Below the pieces are notes generated by a model. The model was not told where the DNA came from and searched no databases. It saw only the letters and a list, made by a program, of their open reading frames with translations. A program made the translations under genes and the position numbers. From positions 52,440-116,439 of the IMG/VR virus record IMGVR_UViG_3300008267_000054: a DNA stretch of 64,000 nucleotides. One strand, 5' to 3'. Below, one piece after another: positions 32,501 to 39,815 of the stretch. How positions within the stretch are numbered: the first letter of the stretch is position 1; each line of letters begins with the position of its first letter. This DNA comes from a virus.

Positions 32501-33615
32501 TAGTTAGCGCATCTTCAGGATTTGTAGGCAATTTAACTGGTACTGCATCTTTTGTATCAGGCAACATTTTCACATCAACAAATCCTGCACTATCAGCATC
32601 ATATGCTTTGACAGCATCGTATGCGTTAGCATCACCAGGAGGAGGTGGAAATATAGCCGTATCAGCAGGCACAACGTCAACTAATCTATCCTCTGTAGTA
32701 TTTGCAAATGCAAATAACGTAAGCTTTGGATTAAATGGAAGTACTATCACAGCAAATGCTCCTATAGTATTATCTGCCGGTACTCTATCCTCTAATGTAT
32801 CATCGCTAGTGTTTTCGAATGCTAATGGAGTGTCTTTTGGATTAAATGGTAATACGCTAACTGCAACAGCAAATGGTAGTGGTATTAAAGCAGAAGCAGG
32901 TGCATCAACAAACACAGTATCACATCTTGTATTCTCTAATGCAAATAACGTAAGCTTTGGATTAAATGGAAGTACAATTACTGCTACTGCCGGAGGAGGA
33001 GGTGGTGGAGTAACATTGAATTATTTTAATCCACGTGATGGTTATCTTCAAGTAACAAATCAGTTAGGGCAAGCCTCCCTTCATTTCCAACCAGCCCAAT
33101 TACCAAATGTACAGTTTGATAGGGTAGCTATACCAATAAACTATACAAATACAAACAACTCATCCAACTCCATAACAATTTCCATGTACTGGGGTATATA
33201 CTCTAGAAATGCATCTTCATTATCACTAATACAGAGTGTATCCACAAGTTTCAATGTATCTAACAGTGGCACTATTGGTAGTTATTCATTGTATGGTGGT
33301 GTTAGGTTGTTAACCCTAGGTTTAACTAACACATACTTAGAAGACCAGTATTATGTTGGTATAATGAGTAGATCAACAACATCCGGTGGATTGGGTATGA
33401 CGGCAGCTAACATGGCAGTATCACAATTAAACTCAAACTTCTCAGGTATAGTGGGTATAGGATCAACGCTATCGGCACAATATACAAGAGGTTTAGGATA
33501 TTACTCAGCAGCTACAACTGCATTACCTAGTGTTGTTCCATTTACGGATATAAGAGGTACTAACTCCCAGGCATTGAGACCACCTTTATTTTATTTAGTA
33601 AATGGTACTTTTTAA
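29560..33615 (+). CDS. Giant beta-helix tail spike/fibre
   Basis: The second-largest adhesin, 1351 residues. Two related beta-helix (pectin-lyase-like) segments start near residues 45 ('LTVGLPGSDTDYNSISASIN') and 347 ('ITVGTKGADFTSISASVAYI'), each with a 'YxVxVxPGxYxE' strand, indicating an internal duplication. No clear catalytic site is seen. Around residue 948 is 'HGNLLGLADDDHTQYL', a widespread fibre motif. Residues about 1047-1140 hold three copies of a NANxVSFGLNG unit, then a Gly hinge and a C-terminal tip of about 200 residues. A receptor-binding or capsule-contacting role is inferred. Confidence 0.8.
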   Translation: MATFQVDSASLKNVTATGSFTGSFIGSGAGLTGVTAGPSFIDNYLTVGLPGSDTDYNSISASINSITDASANNTYTVYVAPGVYIENPMVVPSYVAIRGDSSISTIVSASSINNTIFTLSDQSMILDMQIQGSTGTSASAVVYSSATTPQTNAISYVENVRFGSNYTNAKVVGVAGGNCIMQCSNVKYGGFTANNKSFDVGFHVTGSGGGIGRMQLRNVTSTNGGVTGSSDQIFALADAAGCTFIVNGCLLTRAVGTAAGTGFKVYNGGQLRLTGVNFQRWAKGIWAPQTGSAPSVDAIALNFENCTLDVAIEHSGSTGKVQGTDTFLKTQINLSSSLYEVGQDPRRITVGTKGADFTSISASVAYITDSSVNNRYVIEVGPGQFTEKMIDLTGKPYVSIVGSSIQTTQIFPSSSTQHLIKMGINNEVSFLSLTNAPAGYSALYIDDVGDYAQAHKLSFYDCDTCVTVISRTQDTKFYGEYLDFNGVYRTGSFISSSNGFVALASLENYYQFPAGATGLIANYGTGATTELDLYSGAMIGENDATSVAIRLENGADLQAAGFDFPRWGTAVYIPNLINSASFNIVGSMIHDSVNYDFEILHPSSSCRFQGTADHTKIYAPNGASNFFWTFLDETDGELDITRNLAVTFADGTHTDASTLIFRGSPMGVMEGGVITTSSANPSALEVDITEGFGYLETPTTGIYKRVDFGGNSGYTNITDDANNYLYVDKDGQVQSDTVEPSNITSIILGRVYAANGSIQFVDQSPRNASHTTNLLSTFNRTALGPVYAQGSIVTANGTYKLDVSSGNYYFGENSFSPAGGIQVTFDRYYRNTGASDNWNRQSGTDVPIDVWDSGSNALVALSASYYTKHTLYAVGDGAEEKYFLVTGQQQFSSLVSAEAADLPTSPNFFTDGVVQLAAVYVQSGSGITQIEDIRPVIGFRAGGVNAASDHGNLLGLADDDHTQYLLVSGTRAMSGPLTASLVSASSGFVGNLTGTASFVSGNIFTSTNPALSASYALTASYALASPGGGGNIAVSAGTTSTNLSSVVFANANNVSFGLNGSTITANAPIVLSAGTLSSNVSSLVFSNANGVSFGLNGNTLTATANGSGIKAEAGASTNTVSHLVFSNANNVSFGLNGSTITATAGGGGGGVTLNYFNPRDGYLQVTNQLGQASLHFQPAQLPNVQFDRVAIPINYTNTNNSSNSITISMYWGIYSRNASSLSLIQSVSTSFNVSNSGTIGSYSLYGGVRLLTLGLTNTYLEDQYYVGIMSRSTTSGGLGMTAANMAVSQLNSNFSGIVGIGSTLSAQYTRGLGYYSAATTALPSVVPFTDIRGTNSQALRPPLFYLVNGTF
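32707..32975 (+). repeat. Near-identical 38-bp direct repeats in the spike gene
   Basis: Identical 38-bp blocks at 32707-32744 and 32938-32975, 231 bp apart, encoding NANNVSFGLNGST. A diverged third copy lies between them (about 32818-32860). The DNA identity is far above that of other repeats in this gene, suggesting recent duplication or gene conversion. Confidence 0.85.
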
Positions 33616-33675
33616 TTTTGTTTTTTAAAAAGAATTTATTATATTATCATAAGTTATAAAAATAGTTACAAATTT

Positions 33676-34398
33676 ATGTCTCAAATAAAACCACAGATTA
33701 TTATACCTTCATATGAAGGAAGGCACAATACTACTGAGTATAAAGAAAATTTAGAAAAAAATGCATATAAAGATTTATCTACTATATGCATCGTCCCATC
33801 AAGAGGAGTAGTACCAGCTAAAATTGTACAATCCTGGATGAGTATTATGTCTCCTATGAATCAAAAATTCACAAGAATCTTTGCTTTAGGAATGGAAGTA
33901 GGAGCGGCTTATTCATCAACTATTGAGCAGATATTACAAAGCCCCGAACTAAGTACATGGAAGTATATACTAACATTAGAAGAAGATAATGCACCTCCTC
34001 CAGATGGTCTACTAAAACTATATGAACATATGGATAAGTACGATGTCATTGGAGGATTGTATTGGACTAAAGGTATAGAAGGAAAACCAATGTGTTATGG
34101 TCAACCAAACATATTTCCTGTTAATTTTGCTCCATTTATGCCTGATGCAGATACTATTACTCCATGTAATGGGCTTGGAATGGGTTTCACATTGTTTAAG
34201 TTGGATATATTTAAAAATCCATCTTTGCCAAAACCGTTTTTTCAAACCGTACAGAGAGTAGTTCCCGGTCAAGGAATTGAAGCATATACACAAGATTTGA
34301 AATTTTTTGAAAATGCTAGTAAGTTGGGTTATAAATTTGCATGCGATTCAAGAATAAAAGTTGGACATTATGATTATCAAAACGATGAAATGTGGTAA
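33676..34398 (+). CDS. GT-A-like glycosyltransferase
   Basis: A 240-residue protein with a Rossmann-type start ('DLSTICIVPSRGVVPAKIVQ'), an acidic D/E-x-D equivalent in 'YILTLEEDNAPPPDGLLKL' and a 'CNGLGMGFTLFKLDIF' acceptor-side motif. This is the layout of GT-A transferases that use a metal-bound nucleotide sugar. It follows the fibre module and precedes a methyltransferase, so decoration of virion fibres or host glycans is plausible. Substrate unknown. Confidence 0.75.
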   Translation: MSQIKPQIIIPSYEGRHNTTEYKENLEKNAYKDLSTICIVPSRGVVPAKIVQSWMSIMSPMNQKFTRIFALGMEVGAAYSSTIEQILQSPELSTWKYILTLEEDNAPPPDGLLKLYEHMDKYDVIGGLYWTKGIEGKPMCYGQPNIFPVNFAPFMPDADTITPCNGLGMGFTLFKLDIFKNPSLPKPFFQTVQRVVPGQGIEAYTQDLKFFENASKLGYKFACDSRIKVGHYDYQNDEMW

Positions 34399-34415
34399 TA
34401 AAATAAAGTTATAAT

Positions 34416-35018
34416 ATGATAAACAAACAAATGCAAGAAGTAGTAGACATAACAGAAGAAGTTATTGCTGTTGATTTAGGATGTGGACAAGTTAAAGCAA
34501 CGGTCGACTTTTTTAAAGATAATTTACAAATAACGCCAACAAAGGTTGTGGGCGTAGATATTGTTAAATGTGATGATGGAGTTGACATTGTACATAATTT
34601 AACTGTATTCCCATATCCATTTGAAGACAATTCCGTAGATGCAATTCACGCATCCCACTTTGTTGAACATCTAGATGGATTTGAACGAATGAAGTTCATG
34701 GACGAATGTCATCGTATCCTAAAACCAGGTGGGAAGATGCGATTAGTACATCCATATTATAAATCCGTTAGAGCAGTTCAAGATCCAACTCACAAATGGC
34801 CTCCCATTGCAGAAAATAGTTATTTTTATTGGGACAAGAGTTGGAGGGAAATGAACAAGCTAGACCACTATCCCATTAATTGTGATTTTGAATTCAACAT
34901 TTATTATGTTTGGCAAGATGGAACAGTTGTGAATAGAAGTGAAGAGACTAGAACATTTTGGGTAGACAAATATTGGAATGTTGTTGCTGATATGGTAGTA
35001 GATTTGATTAAAAGATAA
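34416..35018 (+). CDS. Class I SAM-dependent methyltransferase
   Basis: A 200-residue protein with motif I 'IAVDLGCGQVKATVDFF', an acidic motif II ('VVGVDIVKCDDG'), 'NSVDAIHASHFVEHL' and 'RILKPGGKMRLVHPYY'. These are the standard small-molecule/sugar methyltransferase features of the methyltransf_11/12 type. Pairing with the preceding glycosyltransferase suggests a shared glycan pathway. No DNA-methylase target-recognition domain is present. Confidence 0.85.
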   Translation: MINKQMQEVVDITEEVIAVDLGCGQVKATVDFFKDNLQITPTKVVGVDIVKCDDGVDIVHNLTVFPYPFEDNSVDAIHASHFVEHLDGFERMKFMDECHRILKPGGKMRLVHPYYKSVRAVQDPTHKWPPIAENSYFYWDKSWREMNKLDHYPINCDFEFNIYYVWQDGTVVNRSEETRTFWVDKYWNVVADMVVDLIKR

Positions 35019-35041
35019 TATATTTTTGCATAATGTTTACA

Positions 35042-35049
35042 TATTTATA
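35042..35049 (+). promoter_or_regulatory. TATTTATA element before 35063 gene
   Basis: Exact motif, 13 nt before ATG 35063, A-rich leader, no Shine-Dalgarno. Confidence 0.5.
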
Positions 35050-35062
35050 AACAAAATTAGTT

Positions 35063-35341
35063 ATGTCACAAGAAGTAAAGTTTACACAAGAGGAATTAGA
35101 GCACATCAAATCACTACAAGCAAAATACAATGAGATTGGTATCCAACTTGTTCAATTAAAACTGGCAAAGAAAAATGCCATTGAGTATTTAGACAAGCTC
35201 GAAGAACAAGAGGAACAGCTTACTGCAGAAGTAGTTGAAGCCAACCAATCGGAAAAATTACTAGCGCAAGAACTAAGTAGTAAGTACGGTGCCGGTTCCC
35301 TTGATATGGAAACTGGACTTTTTGTGTCTAATACAGAGTAA
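35063..35341 (+). CDS. Small coiled-coil protein before tail sheath
   Basis: A 92-residue protein that is one long charged helix ('LEHIKSLQAKYNEIGIQLVQ', 'YLDKLEEQEEQLTAEVVE') with a short Gly-containing end. It lies just upstream of the sheath. T4-like environmental phages often have such a small coiled-coil gene at this spot. Function unknown, probably structural or assembly-related. Confidence 0.65.
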   Translation: MSQEVKFTQEELEHIKSLQAKYNEIGIQLVQLKLAKKNAIEYLDKLEEQEEQLTAEVVEANQSEKLLAQELSSKYGAGSLDMETGLFVSNTE

Positions 35342-35369
35342 AACAAAAAGGTTTGAGGTTACGATAGAA

Positions 35370-35377
35370 TATTTATT
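35370..35377 (+). promoter_or_regulatory. TATTTATT element before tail sheath
   Basis: One-base variant of the motif, 25 nt before the gp18 ATG. Confidence 0.4.
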
Positions 35378-35402
35378 AATAAACTTATAAAAACTACGTA
35401 AC

Positions 35403-37790
35403 ATGGCCGAAAAAATTGTCAGTCCTGGCGTCTTTACAAACGAGAAAGATCTCTCGTTTTTACCGTCAGGGGTTGCTCAAATAGGAGCAGCAATCGTGGG
35501 TCCAACTCCAAAAGGACCTGCCTTTGTACCAACTATCATCAGAAACTTTGAAGAATTCAAAGCGTATTTTGGAGACATTAATGAAAACTACTATGTACCA
35601 TATGCAGTTAGAACTTACTTAAAAAGTGCTGCATCTGTTACTATTGTACGTGTTGTATCAGAGGGTGGATATACTACTTCCGGTATTACCTTGTTTTCTG
35701 CATCAGTTGTTTATGGTTTGTTATTACCAACTATTCAAGTTGGAGCAAGCACAGGCAGTGATTTCAGCAAAACAACTTTAGGTACTGGTACTGGTGTAAT
35801 ATCAGCATCTTTTACAATCTCAGGTAGTAATGTAACTGCCGAAGCTAATGAAGTAGCTTGGGCTAAAACATCATCAAACACTGTTGAAAAGGTATTTGGA
35901 TTATCACCATCTGGTCCTAAGAAAGCTTACGCTTACTTGTGGTTCCAGAATGCTGCATCAGCATCTAACCTTATAACAATGTCATTTGCATCAGGTGCAT
36001 ATGCTGTAGGTGGTGGATCTACTATTGACTTATCAGGAGACACATTTGGCGCTTACAGTCCAGCATCAACTCCATGGGTAACATCACAGAGAATTGGTGC
36101 ATCAGGAGCAACTACAAGATTGTTCAAAGTTTACACTTTGGGTGATGGTATTGCAATGAACACCTCAGTTAAAGTATCGCTTGTTAACAACTCACTTGCT
36201 GGTACATTACCTGGTACAGATTATGGTACTTTCACTATGCTTGTTCGTGACTACACTGATACTGATCAACGTCCGATTGTATTGGAAACTTATTCTAATT
36301 TGAATTTAGATCCAGATTCTCCAAACTATATAGCAAGAAGAATTGGTGACAGATCTTATACTGTAGCCGCAAGTGGTGAAGTAACAGCTACTGGAGATTA
36401 TGCTAACGTAAGTAAGTACATCCGTGTATCTGTAACAGATGCAGTTAGAACAAAAGCACTTAGCCCATCATTGAATCCATTTGGTCACGAAGCTTATCTT
36501 GAACCATGGAGCACAGGAAGTAAGTTTCTACCAGCTGCTGTATTAACTACAAGCAATCCAACTATTAACGGTGTATACAATGCAAAAGCATACTACGCTG
36601 TTAGCTATGTTGAAACGGATAACACAAACTACTGGAAGCCATTAGCTTCAGGTTCAGTATCAGGTGCCAACGCTGCATTCAACTTAGATGCTTGCTTAAT
36701 TTCTACTGACTACGGTACACCGCTTGATGGTAATAGTTCAACTACATTAGCTGGTATTGCAGTATCTGCAAGTACACTAAGAGGTCAAGATGTTCCAAAC
36801 ATTGCTAAGTTTACCATGGGTCTACAAGGTGGATTTGATGGAATGGATCCAGCAGTACCACTTAACATTGGAGCAAACATTACCGGCACTAACACTGTAG
36901 GTTTGAATTGTAACGGTGCAACAACTGGCGGTACAAATGGCTACAAGAAAGCTCTAAATGTATTGTCAAATGCTGAAACGTACGACATCAACATGATTGC
37001 AATCCCAGGTGTTACTGTGTTTGATCACACTTTCGTAACAACTAAAGCAATTGAAGTTGCTGAAGATAGAGGTGACTGCTTCGTACTACTTGATCCAGTT
37101 AAGCAAGGTGAAACTGTAGCTGATGCAGTATCTGCAATCGCAAACAGTGGAATCAACACTAGCTACGCAGCTACTTACTGGCCTTGGGTTAAGATTGTAG
37201 ATGCTAATCGTTTGAAGCCAATTTGGGTACCACCTTCTGTAGTACTTCCTCGTGTAATTGCTCAGTCTGACACAGCAGCATTCGAATGGTTTGCTCCTGC
37301 AGGTCTGAACCGTGGTGGTATACAAGATGCAGTTGATGTTGAAGCTAAACTTAGCTTTGCACAACGCGATACCTTATATGAAGCTCGCATCAACCCACTT
37401 GCAACATTCCCAGCTCAGGGAGTATGTGTATGGGGTCAGAAAACTCTACAAACAAAAGCTTCTGCACTTGATCGTATCAACGTTCGTCGTCTGATGATTA
37501 CTCTGAAGAAGTTTATCGCAAGCTCAAGCCGCTACTTAGTATTCGAGAACAATACAAACGAAACTCGTCAGAGATTCATTAACATTGTTACTCCTTACCT
37601 AGAGAACGTAAAAGCTCGTCAGGGTCTGTATGCCTTCCGTGTAGTAATGGATGAAACTAACAACACTCCAGATGTAATTGATCGTAACGAACTTTATGGT
37701 CAGATCTTCTTACAACCTGCGAAGACAGCTGAATTCATTATCTTGGACTTCAATATTCTGCCAACTGGTGCAACTTTTGATAACGCTTAA
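35403..37790 (+). CDS. gp18: Tail sheath protein (gp18-like)
   Basis: The contractile sheath subunit, 795 residues (T4 gp18 is 659; the excess lies in Ser/Thr/Gly-rich surface domains). The N-terminus 'VSPGVFTNEKDLSFLPSG' and 'GAAIVGPTPKGPAFVPTIIR' is diagnostic. The C-terminal core 'RINVRRLMITLKKFIASSSR' and 'YAFRVVMDETNNTPDVIDRN' with 'GQIFLQPAKTAEFIILDFNI' is the inner sheath domain that contacts the tube. Codon use shifts toward C-ending codons as in gp23, consistent with high expression. The tube gene follows. Confidence 0.96.
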   Translation: MAEKIVSPGVFTNEKDLSFLPSGVAQIGAAIVGPTPKGPAFVPTIIRNFEEFKAYFGDINENYYVPYAVRTYLKSAASVTIVRVVSEGGYTTSGITLFSASVVYGLLLPTIQVGASTGSDFSKTTLGTGTGVISASFTISGSNVTAEANEVAWAKTSSNTVEKVFGLSPSGPKKAYAYLWFQNAASASNLITMSFASGAYAVGGGSTIDLSGDTFGAYSPASTPWVTSQRIGASGATTRLFKVYTLGDGIAMNTSVKVSLVNNSLAGTLPGTDYGTFTMLVRDYTDTDQRPIVLETYSNLNLDPDSPNYIARRIGDRSYTVAASGEVTATGDYANVSKYIRVSVTDAVRTKALSPSLNPFGHEAYLEPWSTGSKFLPAAVLTTSNPTINGVYNAKAYYAVSYVETDNTNYWKPLASGSVSGANAAFNLDACLISTDYGTPLDGNSSTTLAGIAVSASTLRGQDVPNIAKFTMGLQGGFDGMDPAVPLNIGANITGTNTVGLNCNGATTGGTNGYKKALNVLSNAETYDINMIAIPGVTVFDHTFVTTKAIEVAEDRGDCFVLLDPVKQGETVADAVSAIANSGINTSYAATYWPWVKIVDANRLKPIWVPPSVVLPRVIAQSDTAAFEWFAPAGLNRGGIQDAVDVEAKLSFAQRDTLYEARINPLATFPAQGVCVWGQKTLQTKASALDRINVRRLMITLKKFIASSSRYLVFENNTNETRQRFINIVTPYLENVKARQGLYAFRVVMDETNNTPDVIDRNELYGQIFLQPAKTAEFIILDFNILPTGATFDNA

Positions 37791-37814
37791 TACTTATAAT
37801 AAAATAATCATAAC

Positions 37815-38312
37815 ATGGCACAATTAATTCCAGATAACGGCCCTCAAGGTATTTATTATACCAATTACGAGCCAAAAACACAGAATAGATTTATATTGTC
37901 GGTTAGTGGGATACCTTCTTTCATCATGAAGAAGGTAACCCGCCCGAATATTGACTGCGGTGAGGTTATCATTGACCACATCAACCTAGTAAGAAAACTG
38001 AAAGGTAAATGTAAATGGCAAGATATCTCCATGACCCTCTATGATCCGATTGTACCTTCTGGTGCTCAAACGGTAATGGAGTGGGTAAGAACTGCTCACG
38101 AATCAGCAACAGGACGTGATGGATATGCAGACTTCTATAAGAAGGACTTCCAAATCCAAACACTTGGTCCGGTAGGTGATATCGTTGAACAGTGGACTGT
38201 AAAAGGTGCTTACATCAAGACTGCAAACTTTGGTCAATTAGACTGGTCTACTGAGACTCAAGTTGAAATTGAACTTACAATCGGTTTAGATAACTGCTTC
38301 CTAGAGTTCTAA
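37815..38312 (+). CDS. gp19: Tail tube protein (gp19-like)
   Basis: The inner tube subunit, 165 residues, the same size as T4 gp19 (163). Characteristic are the N-terminal 'RFILSVSGIPSFIMKKVTRP', the 'KGKCKWQDISMTLYDPIVPS' stretch, 'GPVGDIVEQWTVKGAYIKTA' and the final 'TEVQ/EIELTIGLDNCFLEF'-type strand. A variant TACTTATA (37791-37798) precedes the ATG by 16 nt, and a strong terminator follows. Confidence 0.95.
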   Translation: MAQLIPDNGPQGIYYTNYEPKTQNRFILSVSGIPSFIMKKVTRPNIDCGEVIIDHINLVRKLKGKCKWQDISMTLYDPIVPSGAQTVMEWVRTAHESATGRDGYADFYKKDFQIQTLGPVGDIVEQWTVKGAYIKTANFGQLDWSTETQVEIELTIGLDNCFLEF

Positions 38313-38333
38313 TTTTCTGAACTATTTTAATTT

Positions 38334-38363
38334 AAGAGCTGATCTTTGGGTCAGCTCTTTTTT
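38334..38363 (+). terminator. Rho-independent terminator after tail tube gene
   Basis: 9-bp stem AAGAGCTGA (38334-38342) with TCAGCTCTT (38351-38359), 8-nt loop, followed by a T run. It lies 21 nt past the gp19 stop and just before a TATTTATA element. Confidence 0.92.
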
Positions 38364-38373
38364 ATTTTCCGTA

Positions 38374-38381
38374 TATTTATA
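38374..38381 (+). promoter_or_regulatory. TATTTATA element after the gp19 terminator
   Basis: Exact motif 10 nt past the terminator T run and 29 nt before ATG 38411, a clean terminator-then-promoter layout. Confidence 0.6.
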
Positions 38382-38410
38382 TGAAAGGTTATTAACATAA
38401 GTTATAAAAC

Positions 38411-39280
38411 ATGGCTAACGTAGTTGACGAGAATTACCCTAAGAAGGGTCCGATTTCAAACGAGGAAATCAAACAAATGTTTGCAGCAGAAGCAGCTGCC
38501 GTTGCTGGACAAGCAACACCAATCAAACACGACTTTGCAACAGAGATGATCGACTTACCATCTCAAGGTTATTTCTACCCAGAAGGACATCCACTACAAA
38601 GTGGCAAACTGGAGATGAAGTATATGACTGCAAAGGAAGAAGATATCTTATCATCAGCAACACTTATTAAACAAGGTGTTGTTATTGATAGATTGATTCA
38701 AGCATTGATTGTAGACAAGATTAATTATAATGATCTACTTGTAGCAGATAAGAACGGACTACTCATTGCAGCAAGAATTTTGGCATACGGTCCACAGTAC
38801 GATGTAGAAGTTACTTGTCCTAATTGTGGAGCTAAGAACAATCTCAACATTGATCTATATCAATTTGAGTCTAAGGATTTAGACTTCAGTAAGTTCCAAA
38901 AAGGTCAAACTGAGTTTGAATACAAGTTTCCAAATGGTAAAACTATTACCTACAAATTCTTAACTCACGGTGACGAAAAGAATATTGAAGCAGAGCTTAA
39001 AGGATACAACAAACTTCGCAGCATTAGTGGAGTAGATACTCAGCTGTCTACAAGATTAAAGCACATTATTGCTTCAGTTGAAGGAGATAATACACAAGCT
39101 ACTATTAATAAGTTTGTTGATAACATGCTATCAAGAGATTCCTTACAGTTTAGAAAACACTTAAAAGAAGTGACACCTGACATCGATTTAACATTCCAGT
39201 TTGCTTGCAACAGCTGTGATCATGTTGATGACAAGATGCAGTTGCCACTTGGGGTATCCTTTTTTTGGCCTGGGGCCTAG
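38411..39280 (+). CDS. Baseplate hub / tail-assembly protein (gp26-like), zero-frame product
   Basis: A 289-residue protein between tube and tape measure. It has a 'MKYMTAKEEDILSSATLIKQ' and 'GVVIDRLIQALIVDKI' segment typical of the T4 gp26-type baseplate family. Two CxxC pairs ('CPNCGAKNN' and 'CNSCDHV') should bind one zinc. The frame ends 'GVSFFWPGA' then TAG at 39278, immediately after T7 and GGGG runs; the conserved-looking continuation is in the +1 frame (next entry). Gene position and probable frameshift match phage tail-assembly chaperones that build the tail around the tape measure. Confidence 0.72.
   Translation: MANVVDENYPKKGPISNEEIKQMFAAEAAAVAGQATPIKHDFATEMIDLPSQGYFYPEGHPLQSGKLEMKYMTAKEEDILSSATLIKQGVVIDRLIQALIVDKINYNDLLVADKNGLLIAARILAYGPQYDVEVTCPNCGAKNNLNIDLYQFESKDLDFSKFQKGQTEFEYKFPNGKTITYKFLTHGDEKNIEAELKGYNKLRSISGVDTQLSTRLKHIIASVEGDNTQATINKFVDNMLSRDSLQFRKHLKEVTPDIDLTFQFACNSCDHVDDKMQLPLGVSFFWPGA
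39260..39280 (+). other. Probable +1 frameshift site
   Basis: Seven T (39260-39266) and four G (39272-39275) directly precede the in-frame TAG at 39278. A +1 slip of the glycine codon GGG onto the overlapping GGG, or of TTT onto TTT, joins the 38411 frame to the open +1 frame. The T or G runs could also hide a sequencing indel, which cannot be excluded here. Confidence 0.55.
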
Positions 39281-39464
39281 TTACCGGCCCCTACTCTACG
39301 GACAACTCTTTGATCTAATGTATCATGGTAAGATGGGATTTACTCATACAGAACTCTACAATTTACCAATATATCTTCGCAATTTTTACTATAAGAAATT
39401 GGTAGAGATTCGAAAGCAGGAAAACGAAGAGCATCAGAAAGCAGCGAGTAAAAGTAAAAGATAA
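39276..39464 (+). CDS. C-terminal extension reached by +1 frameshift (gp51-like part)
   Basis: The +1 frame continues without interruption: 'SYRPLLYGQLFDLMYHGKMG', 'FTHTELYNLPIYLRNFYYKK' and a Lys/Glu tail, ending at TAA 39462-39464. The stretch before the first ATG (39318) already reads as conserved protein, so an independent start at 39318 would discard half the domain; the only earlier start is a TTG at 39201 giving an unlikely peptide. A fused product of about 350 residues is the better reading. The helix-rich domain resembles hub-assembly parts of T4-like phages. Confidence 0.6.
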   Translation, partial: PSYRPLLYGQLFDLMYHGKMGFTHTELYNLPIYLRNFYYKKLVEIRKQENEEHQKAASKSKR

Positions 39465-39468
39465 AAGA

Positions 39469-39491
39469 GGCCAGCATAACGCTGGCCTTTT
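39469..39491 (+). terminator. Rho-independent terminator
   Basis: Perfect 7-bp GC stem GGCCAGC (39469-39475) with GCTGGCC (39481-39487), 5-nt loop, then TTTT. It lies 5 nt after the stop of the frameshift product. Confidence 0.9.
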
Positions 39492-39503
39492 CCATTCACA
39501 AAC

Positions 39504-39511
39504 TATTTATA
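39504..39511 (+). promoter_or_regulatory. TATTTATA element before 39522 gene
   Basis: Exact motif 12 nt past the terminator and 10 nt before ATG 39522. It would drive the tape measure unit. Confidence 0.6.
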
Positions 39512-39521
39512 AAGAAAAAGG

Positions 39522-39815
39522 ATGACTAGGAAAGAACTTCAGGAAATCATTCAAGAAGAGTATGTTAATGTTAGACTCGAAGAAGGTCTACTTTCTTGGG
39601 CAAGTGGTGCAGCAGACAATCTTGTTTATGGTATCCTAAATAGAAGAGCGGATATTATGAATAGTAAGATTTTTGATGATCCAAAACTATTACAACTTGC
39701 CAAAGACCTTAAAATGAGTAAGAGTGATTTTGAAAAAAGGGTAACATCAATGTTATCAAAAGATAATAGATTTCTAAAAGCACTGGCAACAGTTAGAGCT
39801 AAGTACGTTAGATAA
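39522..39815 (+). CDS. Small protein coupled to tape measure
   Basis: A 97-residue protein whose stop shares a base with the tape measure ATG. It starts 'MTRKELQEIIQEEYVNVRLE', the second type of leader with I-Q-E and L-E-E. The rest is helical ('PKLLQLAKDLKMSKSDFEKR', 'RFLKALATVRAKYVR'). Position suggests an assembly factor for the tail or hub. Function not recognised. Confidence 0.65.
   Translation: MTRKELQEIIQEEYVNVRLEEGLLSWASGAADNLVYGILNRRADIMNSKIFDDPKLLQLAKDLKMSKSDFEKRVTSMLSKDNRFLKALATVRAKYVR

Noticed and set aside
33608-33634. Terminator after the spike gene
   Set aside because: Only an A/T hairpin (CTTTTT...AAAAAG) is present; too weak to call in this AT-rich background.
39201-39464. 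Independent gene starting at TTG 39201
   Set aside because: The first residues from this start (MLATAVIMLMTRCSC) are an out-of-frame reading of the gp26-like gene; the real protein begins only after the frameshift point.
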